A DNA stretch of 64,000 bases, from the NCBI RefSeq assembly GCF_003480315.1, contig NZ_QUIV01000001.1, positions 184,569-248,568 of the forward strand, written 5' to 3'. The DNA comes from Clostridium sp. AM33-3 (GTDB taxonomy: Bacteria > Bacillota > Clostridia > Lachnospirales > Lachnospiraceae). A program made the translations under genes and the position numbers. Positions 44,024-52,774 of the stretch are shown here, piece by piece. Position 1 is the stretch's first letter. Every line of letters begins with the position of its first letter. A model generated the notes under the pieces. That model did no database searches and was not told the origin of the DNA. It worked only from the letters and a program-made list of their open reading frames with translations.

Positions 44024-45747
44024 TCTGCTGTGCCTCCTGTTTTATACTGATCCTGTTCAGCATTGTTCTGATACAATTTCTGGAAGGAGATGTTATCCAT
44101 TGCCTCCTCGGAAATGCTGACACAGTTGTCTGCAATACGGTCAATATTGTAGAGCATATTAGAATACTGCATGGTCAGATCGGAAGAACAGGTATTTTTC
44201 TTGATACGTGCCATATGAGCCTTGTTATTCTGCTTCTGAAGCTTACGGATTTTGTTTTTATCCTTGGATACTTTTGCTACAATATCCTTATCTCCATTTT
44301 CCAGAGCCTGCATGGCAGTCACAAACAGATTTTTCAGTGTTCCGATCCCTGTCTCCAGCTCATGCAGGGCCTCTGCGGAAAAGACGCCGCCATGCTCCTG
44401 GGAAAATTCAGCCACCGTACCGATTTCCTTGCAGCGATCAGCAATACGGTCAATGTTGTTGTTGATGTAAAGCAGACCTGCTGCCTGTTCGGACTGCTGT
44501 TCGGTCAGAGTACCGCTGGCAAACATTTTTACAATATAACCGCCAATCTGTTCCTGAAGCTTCTTCACCGCAAAATGCATCTCTTTAAAATCCTGATACG
44601 CTGCCAGTGGTTCTTTTCCCACAAATGCAAGCTTCATGCTCTCCATCATCTGCTTGGTAAAATCAGACACACGCTTGATCTCCTCAGAAACCAGATACAG
44701 AGCCGCTGCAGGCTGTGTCAGCACACGGTTTTCCAGGAATTGCGGTTCAAAGGTCTGGCGCTCCTGCTGATCCTGCCCGCGCACCAGACAGGTGACGATC
44801 TTTACCATAACCGGGATTAACGGAAGCCATATCAGAGTGCAGACAATATTGAAGGTCGTATGCGCATTTGCGATCTGTCTGGAAATCACGTCCAGCTCCG
44901 GCCCTTTTGGAGAAATAAAACGTACAAAAGCCGCCAGTACCGGAATCATAAATAAAAATACAATACTTCCCGTAATATTAAAAACGCTGTGAGCCAATGC
45001 AGTTCTTTTTGCGTTTTTGGACTGGCCGATTGAAGCAAGAAGGGCGGTGATCGTGGTACCGATGTTATCACCCAGAAGGATCGGAATCGCTCCGGTGAGT
45101 CCAATGACACTGGTTATTCCATCCGGACCGGCCTGAGATGCGAAATTCTGAAGAACAGCGATGGTTGCGGAACTGCTCTGTACAACAAGCGTCATGCCTG
45201 CACCAAGCAAAACACCAAGAACCGGAATATGGGAAACCTTCCCCATCATGTCTACAAAAAACGGACTGCTGGCAAGTGGTTTCATAACAGTACCCATAAT
45301 TTCTATACCTTCAAAAAGCAGTCCGAAAGAGAAAATAACCATACCGATATTTTTAATTTTTTCTTTTTTGCTGACAAAATTCAGAAGAAAACCAATAAAA
45401 ATAATCGGATAAATATAATTGCTGATCTTAAATGCCATCAGCTGGGCCGTCATGGTCGTACCGATATTGGCACCGAAAATAACGGAAATGGCCTGAGGAA
45501 GACTCATCAGGCCAGCACTGACAAATCCGATCACCATGACAGTGGTGGCGGAGCTGCTCTGTAAAACTGCAGTTACCAATGCTCCTGCCAGAGCTCCCAT
45601 CACTGCATTTCTGGTAAGAAAGCTGAGTATCTTTTTCATTCCCTCTCCAGCGGCCTTCTGAAGCGCGTCACTCATGCTGTTCATGCCATATAAAAACAGG
45701 GCAAGACCACCGATGAGGCCAAAAAAGATCTTTACGTTTTCATTCAT
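44020..45747 (-). CDS. Na+/phosphate cotransporter, NptA family with PhoU-like C-terminal domain
   Basis: 575 residues. Two inverted Na_Pi_cotrans repeats with the QSSSAT motifs (LVTAVLQSSSATTVMVIG and GMTLVVQSSSATIAVLQN) and GANIGTT / GDNIGTT; a C-terminal helical PhoU-like domain (IDRIADRCKEIG, YNIDRIADNCVSISEEAMDN). It imports phosphate using sodium. The ATG at 45747 has AAGGA upstream. A Pho-box-like repeat lies about 90-115 bp upstream, and the PstS-like gene is translationally coupled behind it. Confidence 0.94.
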   Translation of the reverse strand: MNENVKIFFGLIGGLALFLYGMNSMSDALQKAAGEGMKKILSFLTRNAVMGALAGALVTAVLQSSSATTVMVIGFVSAGLMSLPQAISVIFGANIGTTMTAQLMAFKISNYIYPIIFIGFLLNFVSKKEKIKNIGMVIFSFGLLFEGIEIMGTVMKPLASSPFFVDMMGKVSHIPVLGVLLGAGMTLVVQSSSATIAVLQNFASQAGPDGITSVIGLTGAIPILLGDNIGTTITALLASIGQSKNAKRTALAHSVFNITGSIVFLFMIPVLAAFVRFISPKGPELDVISRQIANAHTTFNIVCTLIWLPLIPVMVKIVTCLVRGQDQQERQTFEPQFLENRVLTQPAAALYLVSEEIKRVSDFTKQMMESMKLAFVGKEPLAAYQDFKEMHFAVKKLQEQIGGYIVKMFASGTLTEQQSEQAAGLLYINNNIDRIADRCKEIGTVAEFSQEHGGVFSAEALHELETGIGTLKNLFVTAMQALENGDKDIVAKVSKDKNKIRKLQKQNNKAHMARIKKNTCSSDLTMQYSNMLYNIDRIADNCVSISEEAMDNISFQKLYQNNAEQDQYKTGGTAE

Positions 45748-45836
45748 GTTTTCCTTCTCCTTTGTACATACTCGAAAATTCATTTACTCATCCTTTTCAG
45801 CATATACCAGAAGCATGGATTTCTCTACCGCGCCGC

Positions 45837-45864
45837 AGTTAAGAGAATGTTAAATCCATGTAAA
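45837..45864 (-). promoter_or_regulatory. Pho-box-like triple repeat upstream of the Na/Pi transporter
   Basis: On the minus strand TTTACA, TTAACA and TTAACT start exactly 11 bp apart (45864, 45853, 45842 reading down). This is the spacing of PhoP/PhoB binding sites (TTAACA-like hexamers with 5-bp spacers), and the downstream gene is a phosphate transporter. Confidence 0.6.
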
Positions 45865-45865
45865 A

Positions 45866-46528
45866 TCAGCAAAGCTTGCTTTCATTTGCCACCAGGCGGA
45901 AACGGCATCCCAGACACTCCGCGGCCCTTTTGCACATGATCATGCGCTCAAGAAAAATCTCAAAATAATCCATCAGGCTGCAGATGGAATCATCCAATTC
46001 CAGATTCATCTGGATCAGACGCTTTTCCCGGTCAATTTTAAGACTGGAAGAAAGTGCCGCATAATTTACACGGTCGTGGATATCGAATTTGGCTTTGTTG
46101 GGATTCTGTACCCGGTTTCTTCTGACATCTGTTTTATCAGCAAGGATCAAAGCGGCTGAGACCGGATCGATGGCCGTTCCGGTGCCCTCATCATGATGTC
46201 CGATGGCAGCAGTGACCGTAAGGATCTGTTCCAGCTCCATATTGCGTTCTTTTAAGATTCCGTAAGCCAGAATTGCTCCGCTGTGCGCATGGTCGTGACG
46301 GTTTACACTATTGCCAATATCATGCATATATCCGGCAATTTTTGCCAGTTCAATGGTTCTCTTTTTGTATCCCAGCTCTTTTAAAATCATACCGGCGGTC
46401 TCCGCCGCTTTTGCCGCGTGTTTCCGCGAATGTTCCGTATAGCCAAGCTCCCGGAGAACCTCATTTCCCTTTTCAATCAGTAAATTAATTTCTCTGTCTT
46501 TTCGGATTTCTGTAATATCTGGTTTCAT
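45866..46528 (-). CDS. HD-domain phosphohydrolase
   Basis: 220 residues. HD motif ligands: TEHSRKHAAKAAETAG, IAGYMHDIGNSVNRHDHAHSG, ITVTAAIGHHDEGTG-like (TVTAAIGHHDEGTGT) and ALILADKTDVRRNRV. The family hydrolyses nucleotides or signalling molecules; no partner domain shows the substrate. It lies between phoH2 (39 bp upstream) and the Na/Pi transporter. Confidence 0.85.
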   Translation of the reverse strand: MKPDITEIRKDREINLLIEKGNEVLRELGYTEHSRKHAAKAAETAGMILKELGYKKRTIELAKIAGYMHDIGNSVNRHDHAHSGAILAYGILKERNMELEQILTVTAAIGHHDEGTGTAIDPVSAALILADKTDVRRNRVQNPNKAKFDIHDRVNYAALSSSLKIDREKRLIQMNLELDDSICSLMDYFEIFLERMIMCKRAAECLGCRFRLVANESKLC

Positions 46529-46567
46529 GTAGATTTTTCTTCCTTCTTTTTTTCCTTTTCAAATGCG

Positions 46568-47938
46568 TTACAGACGTTTGCATGCATCCAGGGCAAGCTC
46601 TGACCGTTCACATTCTTCCATATCCATGGTAATCTGCCAGCAAAGCGGACTGCCCTTCATATGTTCCGACGCATAAGATAATCCATTTGTCCGTTCATCT
46701 AAAAATGGCCGGTCAATCTGATTGGAATCTCCAAGGAGAATCAGCTTTGTACCTCTTCCAGCACGTGTGATAATTCCTTTTATCTGGTTTGGGGTGGCAT
46801 TTTGTGCTTCATCAATGATCAGATAGGTTTTTTCAATGGAGCGGCCCCGAAGAAAATTAAGGGCTTCCGTCTGGATGAGCCCGCGCTCAAATAATTCCTC
46901 TATTTTTCCCTGAAGCTCCAACTCATCTTTGTAACGCTCTTCTTCATTTGAATCAATCAGCTGTTCCAGATTATCCATGATCGGACGCATCAGAGGAGAA
47001 ATTTTTTCCTGCTCATCGCCGGGAAGAAAGCCAATATCGGAGTCAAACTGGACATTCGGCCGGCAGATCAAAATTCTGCGGTATTCTCCTGTCGGATGAT
47101 TCAACAGTTTTTCCAGTCCGACGGCAAGCGAATAAAATGTCTTACTGGTACCAGCTACTCCTTTTACAATCACAAGCGGTGCTTTCTCAGCAGGCTGCAT
47201 CAGTGCTTCCTGCAAAAAATACTGTCCGGTATTGCGTGGGGAAATTCCATAGGGTTTCGTCTTTCGATAATCCAGCTTTTTCAAATTGTCCCCCTCGACA
47301 CGCGCCAGATGTGTTTTTTTAGCGGACTGATCCGCATGAATCGTAACAAATTGATTTTCAAAAAACGTTACAGGCTGTTTTGTTCCGTCCGGGTTGCCGG
47401 AATATGCATAATCGCAGGGGATTCCCTTCTTTTTAAAGTCCTTGAACAATTCCTCCGGAACATAGGCCTCGGTACGGCCATGGTACTGCTTTTCATGTTC
47501 TTCCACTTGTTCTGCCATAAAATCCTGGGCAGAAAGTCCAACCAGCTGTGCTTTTAAACGAAGCAGGATATCCTTTGTAACAAGTGTGACCGGAATATCC
47601 TGGTTTTTGGTCAGTCCGAGGCATACTTGCAGAATCCGGTTATCTGCCATATTATCAGGAAGCTCAGGCGGAAGCTGCACATCAATAAAGTTTTTTTCAA
47701 TTCGCAGGCTCCCGCCATTTTCTAACATAACTCCTTCCAGAAGATTTCCTGTCTGACAAAGATTTTCTAACCTGCGGATTGCTTTTCTGGCGTTTGCGCC
47801 CTTTTCACCTTCTGCTGTTTTCAAACGATCCAGCTCTTCCACTACGACAAGCGGAATAACAATCTGATTTTCTTCAAAGACATCCATTGAAGCCGGAGTC
47901 TGGATTAAAACATTGGTATCAAGCACGTAACATTTCAT
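46568..47938 (-). CDS. PhoH2-type PIN-PhoH ATPase
   Basis: 456 residues. N-terminal PIN nuclease domain (MKCYVLDTNVLIQTPASMDV, acidic residues at 7, 32 region and 95 region), then a PhoH ATPase domain with Walker A VKGVAGTSKTFYSLAVG and Walker B TYLIIDEAQNATPNQIKG. PhoH2 proteins unwind and cleave RNA. The ATG at 47938 follows GAGGGTG; a GTG at 47950 is less likely. Confidence 0.92.
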   Translation of the reverse strand: MKCYVLDTNVLIQTPASMDVFEENQIVIPLVVVEELDRLKTAEGEKGANARKAIRRLENLCQTGNLLEGVMLENGGSLRIEKNFIDVQLPPELPDNMADNRILQVCLGLTKNQDIPVTLVTKDILLRLKAQLVGLSAQDFMAEQVEEHEKQYHGRTEAYVPEELFKDFKKKGIPCDYAYSGNPDGTKQPVTFFENQFVTIHADQSAKKTHLARVEGDNLKKLDYRKTKPYGISPRNTGQYFLQEALMQPAEKAPLVIVKGVAGTSKTFYSLAVGLEKLLNHPTGEYRRILICRPNVQFDSDIGFLPGDEQEKISPLMRPIMDNLEQLIDSNEEERYKDELELQGKIEELFERGLIQTEALNFLRGRSIEKTYLIIDEAQNATPNQIKGIITRAGRGTKLILLGDSNQIDRPFLDERTNGLSYASEHMKGSPLCWQITMDMEECERSELALDACKRL

Positions 47939-48031
47939 GTTTTGGATCACCCTCTCTTTTTGTATACAGGAAGTATAACGGTAAAATATGAGGTTTAAAT
48001 TCTATCCAGTTAAAATTTATGTAAAAACAGC

Positions 48032-48077
48032 AAAAAAAGCCATTGCAAAACAGTTTTACAAATTCTGTTTTACAATG
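48032..48077 (-). terminator. Terminator of the MATE exporter gene
   Basis: CATTGCAAAACAG and CTGTTTTACAATG (one mismatch) form a 13-bp stem with an 11-nt loop; on the minus strand it is followed by GCTTTTTTTGC. On the plus strand a T-rich tail follows as well. Confidence 0.7.
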
Positions 48078-48147
48078 ACTTTTCATTTTTTTGCGTTCAG
48101 TGCGCTGGCCTGATGATCCAGATATCTGATATTTTACACACCCTCTT

Positions 48148-49518
48148 CTATTCAGACATTTCTTCTTTCAGCAGCAAGTCTTTAAAAATCAAACGAAGAA
48201 TCCAGATTGCCAGGATCGTGGTTCCGATGTCAGCTAACGGCTGTGCGATCTGGATACCAAGAATGCCGATGGCCGGTGTCAGGATCAGAAGCAGTGGGAT
48301 CAGAAACCACCCCTGTCTTGCGGTGGAGACCACTGTAGCCCAGGTGCCATATCCCATGGACTGCGGTGTCATATTGCCCATAACAGTGATACCCATGAGC
48401 GGCAGCGTGCAAAGCTGCAGGCGGAGAGCCAGTGTACCGATCCGGATCACATCCATATCATCCTTGCGGAATACTGCCACAATATTGCCGGAAAATATAA
48501 GGCCGATCACGGCAAATACCAAAAGAACGGCTGTACTGACCTTAATACAGAACACACAGGCCTCTTTCACACGTCTGTACATGCCTGCTCCGAAACAATA
48601 GCTGCAGACCGGCTGGAACCCCTGTCCAAAACCGATCATGGCAGAGCCGACAAACATCATAAACCGGTTGACAATGGACATGGCTGCAATCGCTGCGTCA
48701 CCGTAGGGCTGCGCCATGATATTCATGATGATCGTTGCTACGCTGGCAATGCCCTGACGTCCCAAGGATGCTATGCCGCCGTATAGAATTTGTCCATAGA
48801 GTCTGAGCGTTGGGCGGAACTTTCGGATATCAATCGAAATGCAGTCCTTGCGAAGGTTGCACATGGCAAGCAGAATGCAGAAGCTGACAAACTGCGAGAT
48901 TCCGGTAGCCAGCGCCGCTCCTGCCGTTCCCATATCCATGCCGAAAATAAAAACCGGATCCAGGACAATGTTTAAAATACCGCCGGTGGTAATGCCGACC
49001 ATGGCAAAAAGGGCTTTCCCCTGGAAACGCAGGATATTGTTCATGATAAAGGATGTCATCATAAACGGTGCCGCAAGTAAAATGTAGGAAGCATAGGCTT
49101 CTGCGTAAGGCGCGATGGTCACGGTAGATCCCAACATCATAACCAGCGCATGGATATTGGCCGTGCCAAGCACGGTAATGACAAGTCCCATGCCGAAGCC
49201 GGTAAAAAAACCGATGGAGGCAAGCTTCTCCGCCAGTTCTCGGTTTCCGGCACCGATCAGTCTGGCAATGTAGTTGCCGGAGCCAATGCCGATCATAAAG
49301 GATAATGCCTGGATGATGGCCATGGCAGAAAAAATAATGCCCACGGCACCGGAGGCGCTGGTCCCGAGCTGACTTACAAAAAAAGTATCCGCCATGTTGT
49401 AGATGGAAGTCACCAGCATGCTGATGATGGTCGGAACGGCCAGCTTCGAGATCACGCGTCCTACCGGCGCATGGGCCATTTCATAGTACTGGTCATGTGT
49501 TTCTTTCGTCTGTTCCAT
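48148..49518 (-). CDS. MATE family efflux transporter
   Basis: 456 residues with 12 hydrophobic segments and MATE signatures (PTIISMLVTSIYNMADTFFV, ARLIGAGNRELAEKLASIGF, PVCSYCFGAGMYRRVKEAC). It exports drugs or metabolites in exchange for Na+ or H+. GGAGATATTATC precedes the ATG. A TGATATAAT extended -10 promoter is visible at about 49633-49641 and the leader is predicted to be structured. Confidence 0.93.
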   Translation of the reverse strand: MEQTKETHDQYYEMAHAPVGRVISKLAVPTIISMLVTSIYNMADTFFVSQLGTSASGAVGIIFSAMAIIQALSFMIGIGSGNYIARLIGAGNRELAEKLASIGFFTGFGMGLVITVLGTANIHALVMMLGSTVTIAPYAEAYASYILLAAPFMMTSFIMNNILRFQGKALFAMVGITTGGILNIVLDPVFIFGMDMGTAGAALATGISQFVSFCILLAMCNLRKDCISIDIRKFRPTLRLYGQILYGGIASLGRQGIASVATIIMNIMAQPYGDAAIAAMSIVNRFMMFVGSAMIGFGQGFQPVCSYCFGAGMYRRVKEACVFCIKVSTAVLLVFAVIGLIFSGNIVAVFRKDDMDVIRIGTLALRLQLCTLPLMGITVMGNMTPQSMGYGTWATVVSTARQGWFLIPLLLILTPAIGILGIQIAQPLADIGTTILAIWILRLIFKDLLLKEEMSE

Positions 49519-49632
49519 GATAATATCTCCTGTCGAGTCGTAATGTCAGACAATCTCCTGATGTTGTCACTCGATTGCCTCGCCGTTCGCCATAACCGTG
49601 CCAGCACGTTTCCGGCTCTCTTGCGCTCGTTA
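49519..49632 (-). promoter_or_regulatory. Structured leader of the MATE gene
   Basis: About 110 nt between the promoter and the ATG contain nested inverted repeats: TCGAGT...ACTCGA enclosing GACAA...TTGTC, and a GTGC..GCAC/GCC..GGC region. No known riboswitch class is recognised. Confidence 0.35.
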
Positions 49633-49683
49633 CATTATATCATCAATCAAACGATTGCGCCATGCCCAATCCATGTGATTCTT

Positions 49684-50916
49684 TTATTTTGCTTTTTTCT
49701 TTTTGATATCTCCCCATGCATAGATAACCAGGGCCAGTGCAATGACACCGTAGGAAATGAATACACGGAAGTACTCACCGATGGCCGCGTCACCGAACAG
49801 ATTTTTTCCGGCGGACGGTGCAACGATGAATAAGAGGTGGAACAGGATACAGCCGAGAAGCGCCTGCCCATTGGTTGCTTTCTTAATGGAAGCGCCGCCT
49901 ACCAGGATTGCCGCGCCTGCGTAAAGGCCGACCTGCTCATGGGCACCGTAGGTCTGGAAGGAACCCATATTCTGTACGAAGATGAGCTGTCCCCATCCGG
50001 CCAGCACGGTGGAAATGATGATGGCGATCACGCGGACACGGTCTACGTTGATGCCGGCTGCGTTCGCCACGGTACGGTTCTGACCGACTGCGCGGAACTG
50101 CTGTCCGATGCGGGTTTTCATGATCGCGTTGTTGAACACGCATAACAGTGCCACGATCAGGAAGGTGACCATCGGTACGCTGACCATGGAAAATGCCGCA
50201 GTCACGAATGGAAGCTGCGCAATGATGGCAACTGCCACACAGATGCCGGTGCGGGTCAGCGCTTTCTTTTTGTCTTCCTTCTTTGTGGCAAGCTTCACCA
50301 GGCTCCACACAGCAATCAGTCCGCAGAGGATCAGTGCTGCAGTGCCAAAGGGTACGCGACACAATCCGTCCAGCGCGTATTTGAAGCCGCGCTCAGTGGA
50401 AAGGTCAATGGTATTTGCCACACCGGTGGAACCCTTGATGACCAGGCCCGGTGCCTTTAACGGAATCAGGTTTCCGAAAATGAACAGGAATAACAGCTGA
50501 TACAGTCCGTTGGCGAAATAGCCGAGAATCAGGCCGCCGATCATCTCCTGGCCTTTCATCTTGTTCATCAGCTTACCGATAAGGAAACCGAAGAAGGCTG
50601 CGATCGGCATGGTGATGGCCATGGCAGTCAGGAATCCGGCAAGGCCGCTGATGCCCCACTCAATGACCCACAGCGCCGCGATCTGGGCCGCCATGGCGCC
50701 GATGGTGATGGCAAAGTTGATTCCCATGCCGGCAATGATCGGAATGATCAGAGCCAGAACAATAAAGGAGTTTCGGCTTAAACGTCCAAACAGCTCATAC
50801 ATCACATAAGAAACCGTCTGTCCGGAGCATACCAGACCGATGAGGCACAGTACGACGAACATCACGGTAACCGCATTTTTCTGCAGAATTTCACGAAGAT
50901 CCCATTTATTACGCAC
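49684..50916 (-). CDS. ABC transporter permease (BmpA/nucleoside-sugar type), second subunit
   Basis: 410 residues with about ten membrane segments; NKMKGQEMIGGLILGYFANG, AVGQNRTVANAAGINVDRVR and AAILVGGASIKKATNGQALL are BPD_transp_2 signatures. The GTG at 50916 was chosen because AGGAGGTGAG is upstream; it overlaps the end of the other permease gene, so translation is coupled. Together with the other permease, ATPase and DUF3798 protein it forms one importer. Confidence 0.9.
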   Translation of the reverse strand: MRNKWDLREILQKNAVTVMFVVLCLIGLVCSGQTVSYVMYELFGRLSRNSFIVLALIIPIIAGMGINFAITIGAMAAQIAALWVIEWGISGLAGFLTAMAITMPIAAFFGFLIGKLMNKMKGQEMIGGLILGYFANGLYQLLFLFIFGNLIPLKAPGLVIKGSTGVANTIDLSTERGFKYALDGLCRVPFGTAALILCGLIAVWSLVKLATKKEDKKKALTRTGICVAVAIIAQLPFVTAAFSMVSVPMVTFLIVALLCVFNNAIMKTRIGQQFRAVGQNRTVANAAGINVDRVRVIAIIISTVLAGWGQLIFVQNMGSFQTYGAHEQVGLYAGAAILVGGASIKKATNGQALLGCILFHLLFIVAPSAGKNLFGDAAIGEYFRVFISYGVIALALVIYAWGDIKKKKAK

Positions 50917-52774
50917 GAGACTCACCTCCTGACTTTGTAAGCGCATATAGAATGATTCCGTTGGAGATCAGGATACGAAGGGTCTCTGAGATGGTGGAAC
51001 CCGGAACCAGCACGTTGGCTACCGGCATGCCCAGCGTCAGAACGCCCTGGAATAAGAACGTACCGATCAGAACGTGGCTGATCTTACAGCGGGTGGTGGA
51101 TGCGCCTCCGATCAGGATTGCGGATGCGGCGATAAAGCCCATCTGGCGCGGTGCGGTGTAAAGCTGCATGAAGCCGTAGCTCTGGGAGTATACCAGAATT
51201 CCCACAGCGCCCAGCACGGTGGAAAGAACGGTTCCTACAATACGCATGCGGTCTACGTTGATGCCGACGGATTCAGCAAAGCGCGGGTTGTTGCCCACAG
51301 CCTGCATGGCCTGTCCGGTCTTGCTTCTGGAGAACAGCCATACCAGCGCGCAGCAGACTGCCATGAAGAGCAGCAGGCCGGTCGGAATGGTAAACTCTCC
51401 GATCTGGAATGCCAGAAAATCATTTAAGATGTGACGGAAGTTTGTTGAATCCAGGCCAATGGTATTACGCAGTCCGGTTCCCAGCGGCCAGCGCAGCTTC
51501 AGGGAATGGAACGGAAGCACCAGCCATGCGATACACATCAGGGAAACGATGGAAAATCCAACGTATGTAGTAACGGACATCTCGGAACCTTTCAGACGGT
51601 TTAACATCAGGGCGTATAAGTATCCGCAGACTGCAGCCAGTACAGAGCCTGCCACAATGGCAAATATGAAGCCGCCCCATCCCGGGATGCCAAGCTCAAT
51701 GGTCAACAGGCCGCCGATGAGTCCTGCTACCAGACCGATCGGAAGGCCCAGGTTTAAGCTGATGCCGCACTGGATACCCGGCACCATAGCCAGAACCATG
51801 ATGGCGTTCATGCCCATGCGGACCACAGTATTGCTTAACAGGGTAGACAAGGACAGGTCATACCACAGGGTCATAAAGCACAGCAGGATAAAGAATACGC
51901 CGATGATGACTCTTGGAATACCCAGCTTTGCCACCAGAACCTGATGGAATAATAACAGAAGTGCCACGACAATCAGGGCACATGCCAGATAGATCATATC
52001 GTCTGCACGGCGGATCAGACGCTGCGCAGTGGTCTCCTTCGCGCTGCTCTGCTCCATATAACGGTCATACTGGGTGGAGAAGCTGTCACCGGACTGGTAC
52101 AGGATTCCCTCTACCGTCTCTTCCAGAGTTTCCAGCGCCTCATCCGTCAGGACCGGGTAGATTTTCTTCAACTCCGCTCCCACCTGGGCGTAGGTTGTTT
52201 TCGCTTCCTCCTGCTTTACAAGCATTTCCTCTGTCGGCTCAAAGCCGGACATATCCACAACAACTTCGTCGTCCTCCGGAACTTCCTGTCCGGCTGCCAG
52301 CATTTCCTCATGCTTCTGTTCCAGAGCCGCTTCCGCCTCTGCGTAATGCGCTTCCTCATAGGTGCTGCGCGCAGCAGCCTCTGCTTCCGCATAGGCCTTT
52401 ACAGCTTCTGTGTAAACATCCACTGCCGCAGAAAGGTCTGCCGTTTCCACAGACAGGGAATCTGCCGCTGCGCCGCCCTCGTACTTCGCACGGGTCTCGG
52501 CCTCGGCCTTCTCTACTGCCTCACGGATGGCTGCCATGCCGCCGCCGGCTTCCTTGGCCTGTTTCTGGGCCTCCTGCTTGGCAATGGCTACATAGCTCTC
52601 TACCACGCTGTCACCGGTCGCGCTTAAAAGGGTCTGGATGCGGAGCTGCTGCAGGATTTCCTGGCCGGCTGCCCCGTTCTGCTTTGGTATGTTGATCAGG
52701 CCAAGTAGCAGACAGACGGCAGCAGCCGCAATGCAGAGAACCGCAATCATTTTCTGTATCTTCTGTTTCGTCAT
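50909..52774 (-). CDS. ABC transporter permease with large Ala/Glu-rich extracytoplasmic insertion
   Basis: 621 residues. A first membrane helix (8-28) is followed by a hydrophilic segment (about 30-258) rich in Ala, Glu and Lys with helical or coiled-coil character (AIREAVEKAEAETRAKYEGG, AEAALEQKHEEMLAAGQEV). The normal BPD_transp_2 permease begins at about 260, with LKGSEMSVTTYVGFSIVSLM, AVGNNPRFAESVGINVDRMR and AASAILIGGASTTRCKIS. Ordinary permeases of this family have about 330-350 residues. It is coupled to the ATPase gene, overlapping by 4 bp. Confidence 0.88.
   Translation of the reverse strand: MTKQKIQKMIAVLCIAAAAVCLLLGLINIPKQNGAAGQEILQQLRIQTLLSATGDSVVESYVAIAKQEAQKQAKEAGGGMAAIREAVEKAEAETRAKYEGGAAADSLSVETADLSAAVDVYTEAVKAYAEAEAAARSTYEEAHYAEAEAALEQKHEEMLAAGQEVPEDDEVVVDMSGFEPTEEMLVKQEEAKTTYAQVGAELKKIYPVLTDEALETLEETVEGILYQSGDSFSTQYDRYMEQSSAKETTAQRLIRRADDMIYLACALIVVALLLLFHQVLVAKLGIPRVIIGVFFILLCFMTLWYDLSLSTLLSNTVVRMGMNAIMVLAMVPGIQCGISLNLGLPIGLVAGLIGGLLTIELGIPGWGGFIFAIVAGSVLAAVCGYLYALMLNRLKGSEMSVTTYVGFSIVSLMCIAWLVLPFHSLKLRWPLGTGLRNTIGLDSTNFRHILNDFLAFQIGEFTIPTGLLLFMAVCCALVWLFSRSKTGQAMQAVGNNPRFAESVGINVDRMRIVGTVLSTVLGAVGILVYSQSYGFMQLYTAPRQMGFIAASAILIGGASTTRCKISHVLIGTFLFQGVLTLGMPVANVLVPGSTISETLRILISNGIILYALTKSGGESRA

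Noticed and set aside
51913..52695. 260-codon plus-strand frame rich in Pro and Arg
   Set aside because: It is the complement of the Ala/Glu-rich insertion of the permease gene; composition follows from that, and no start signal is present.
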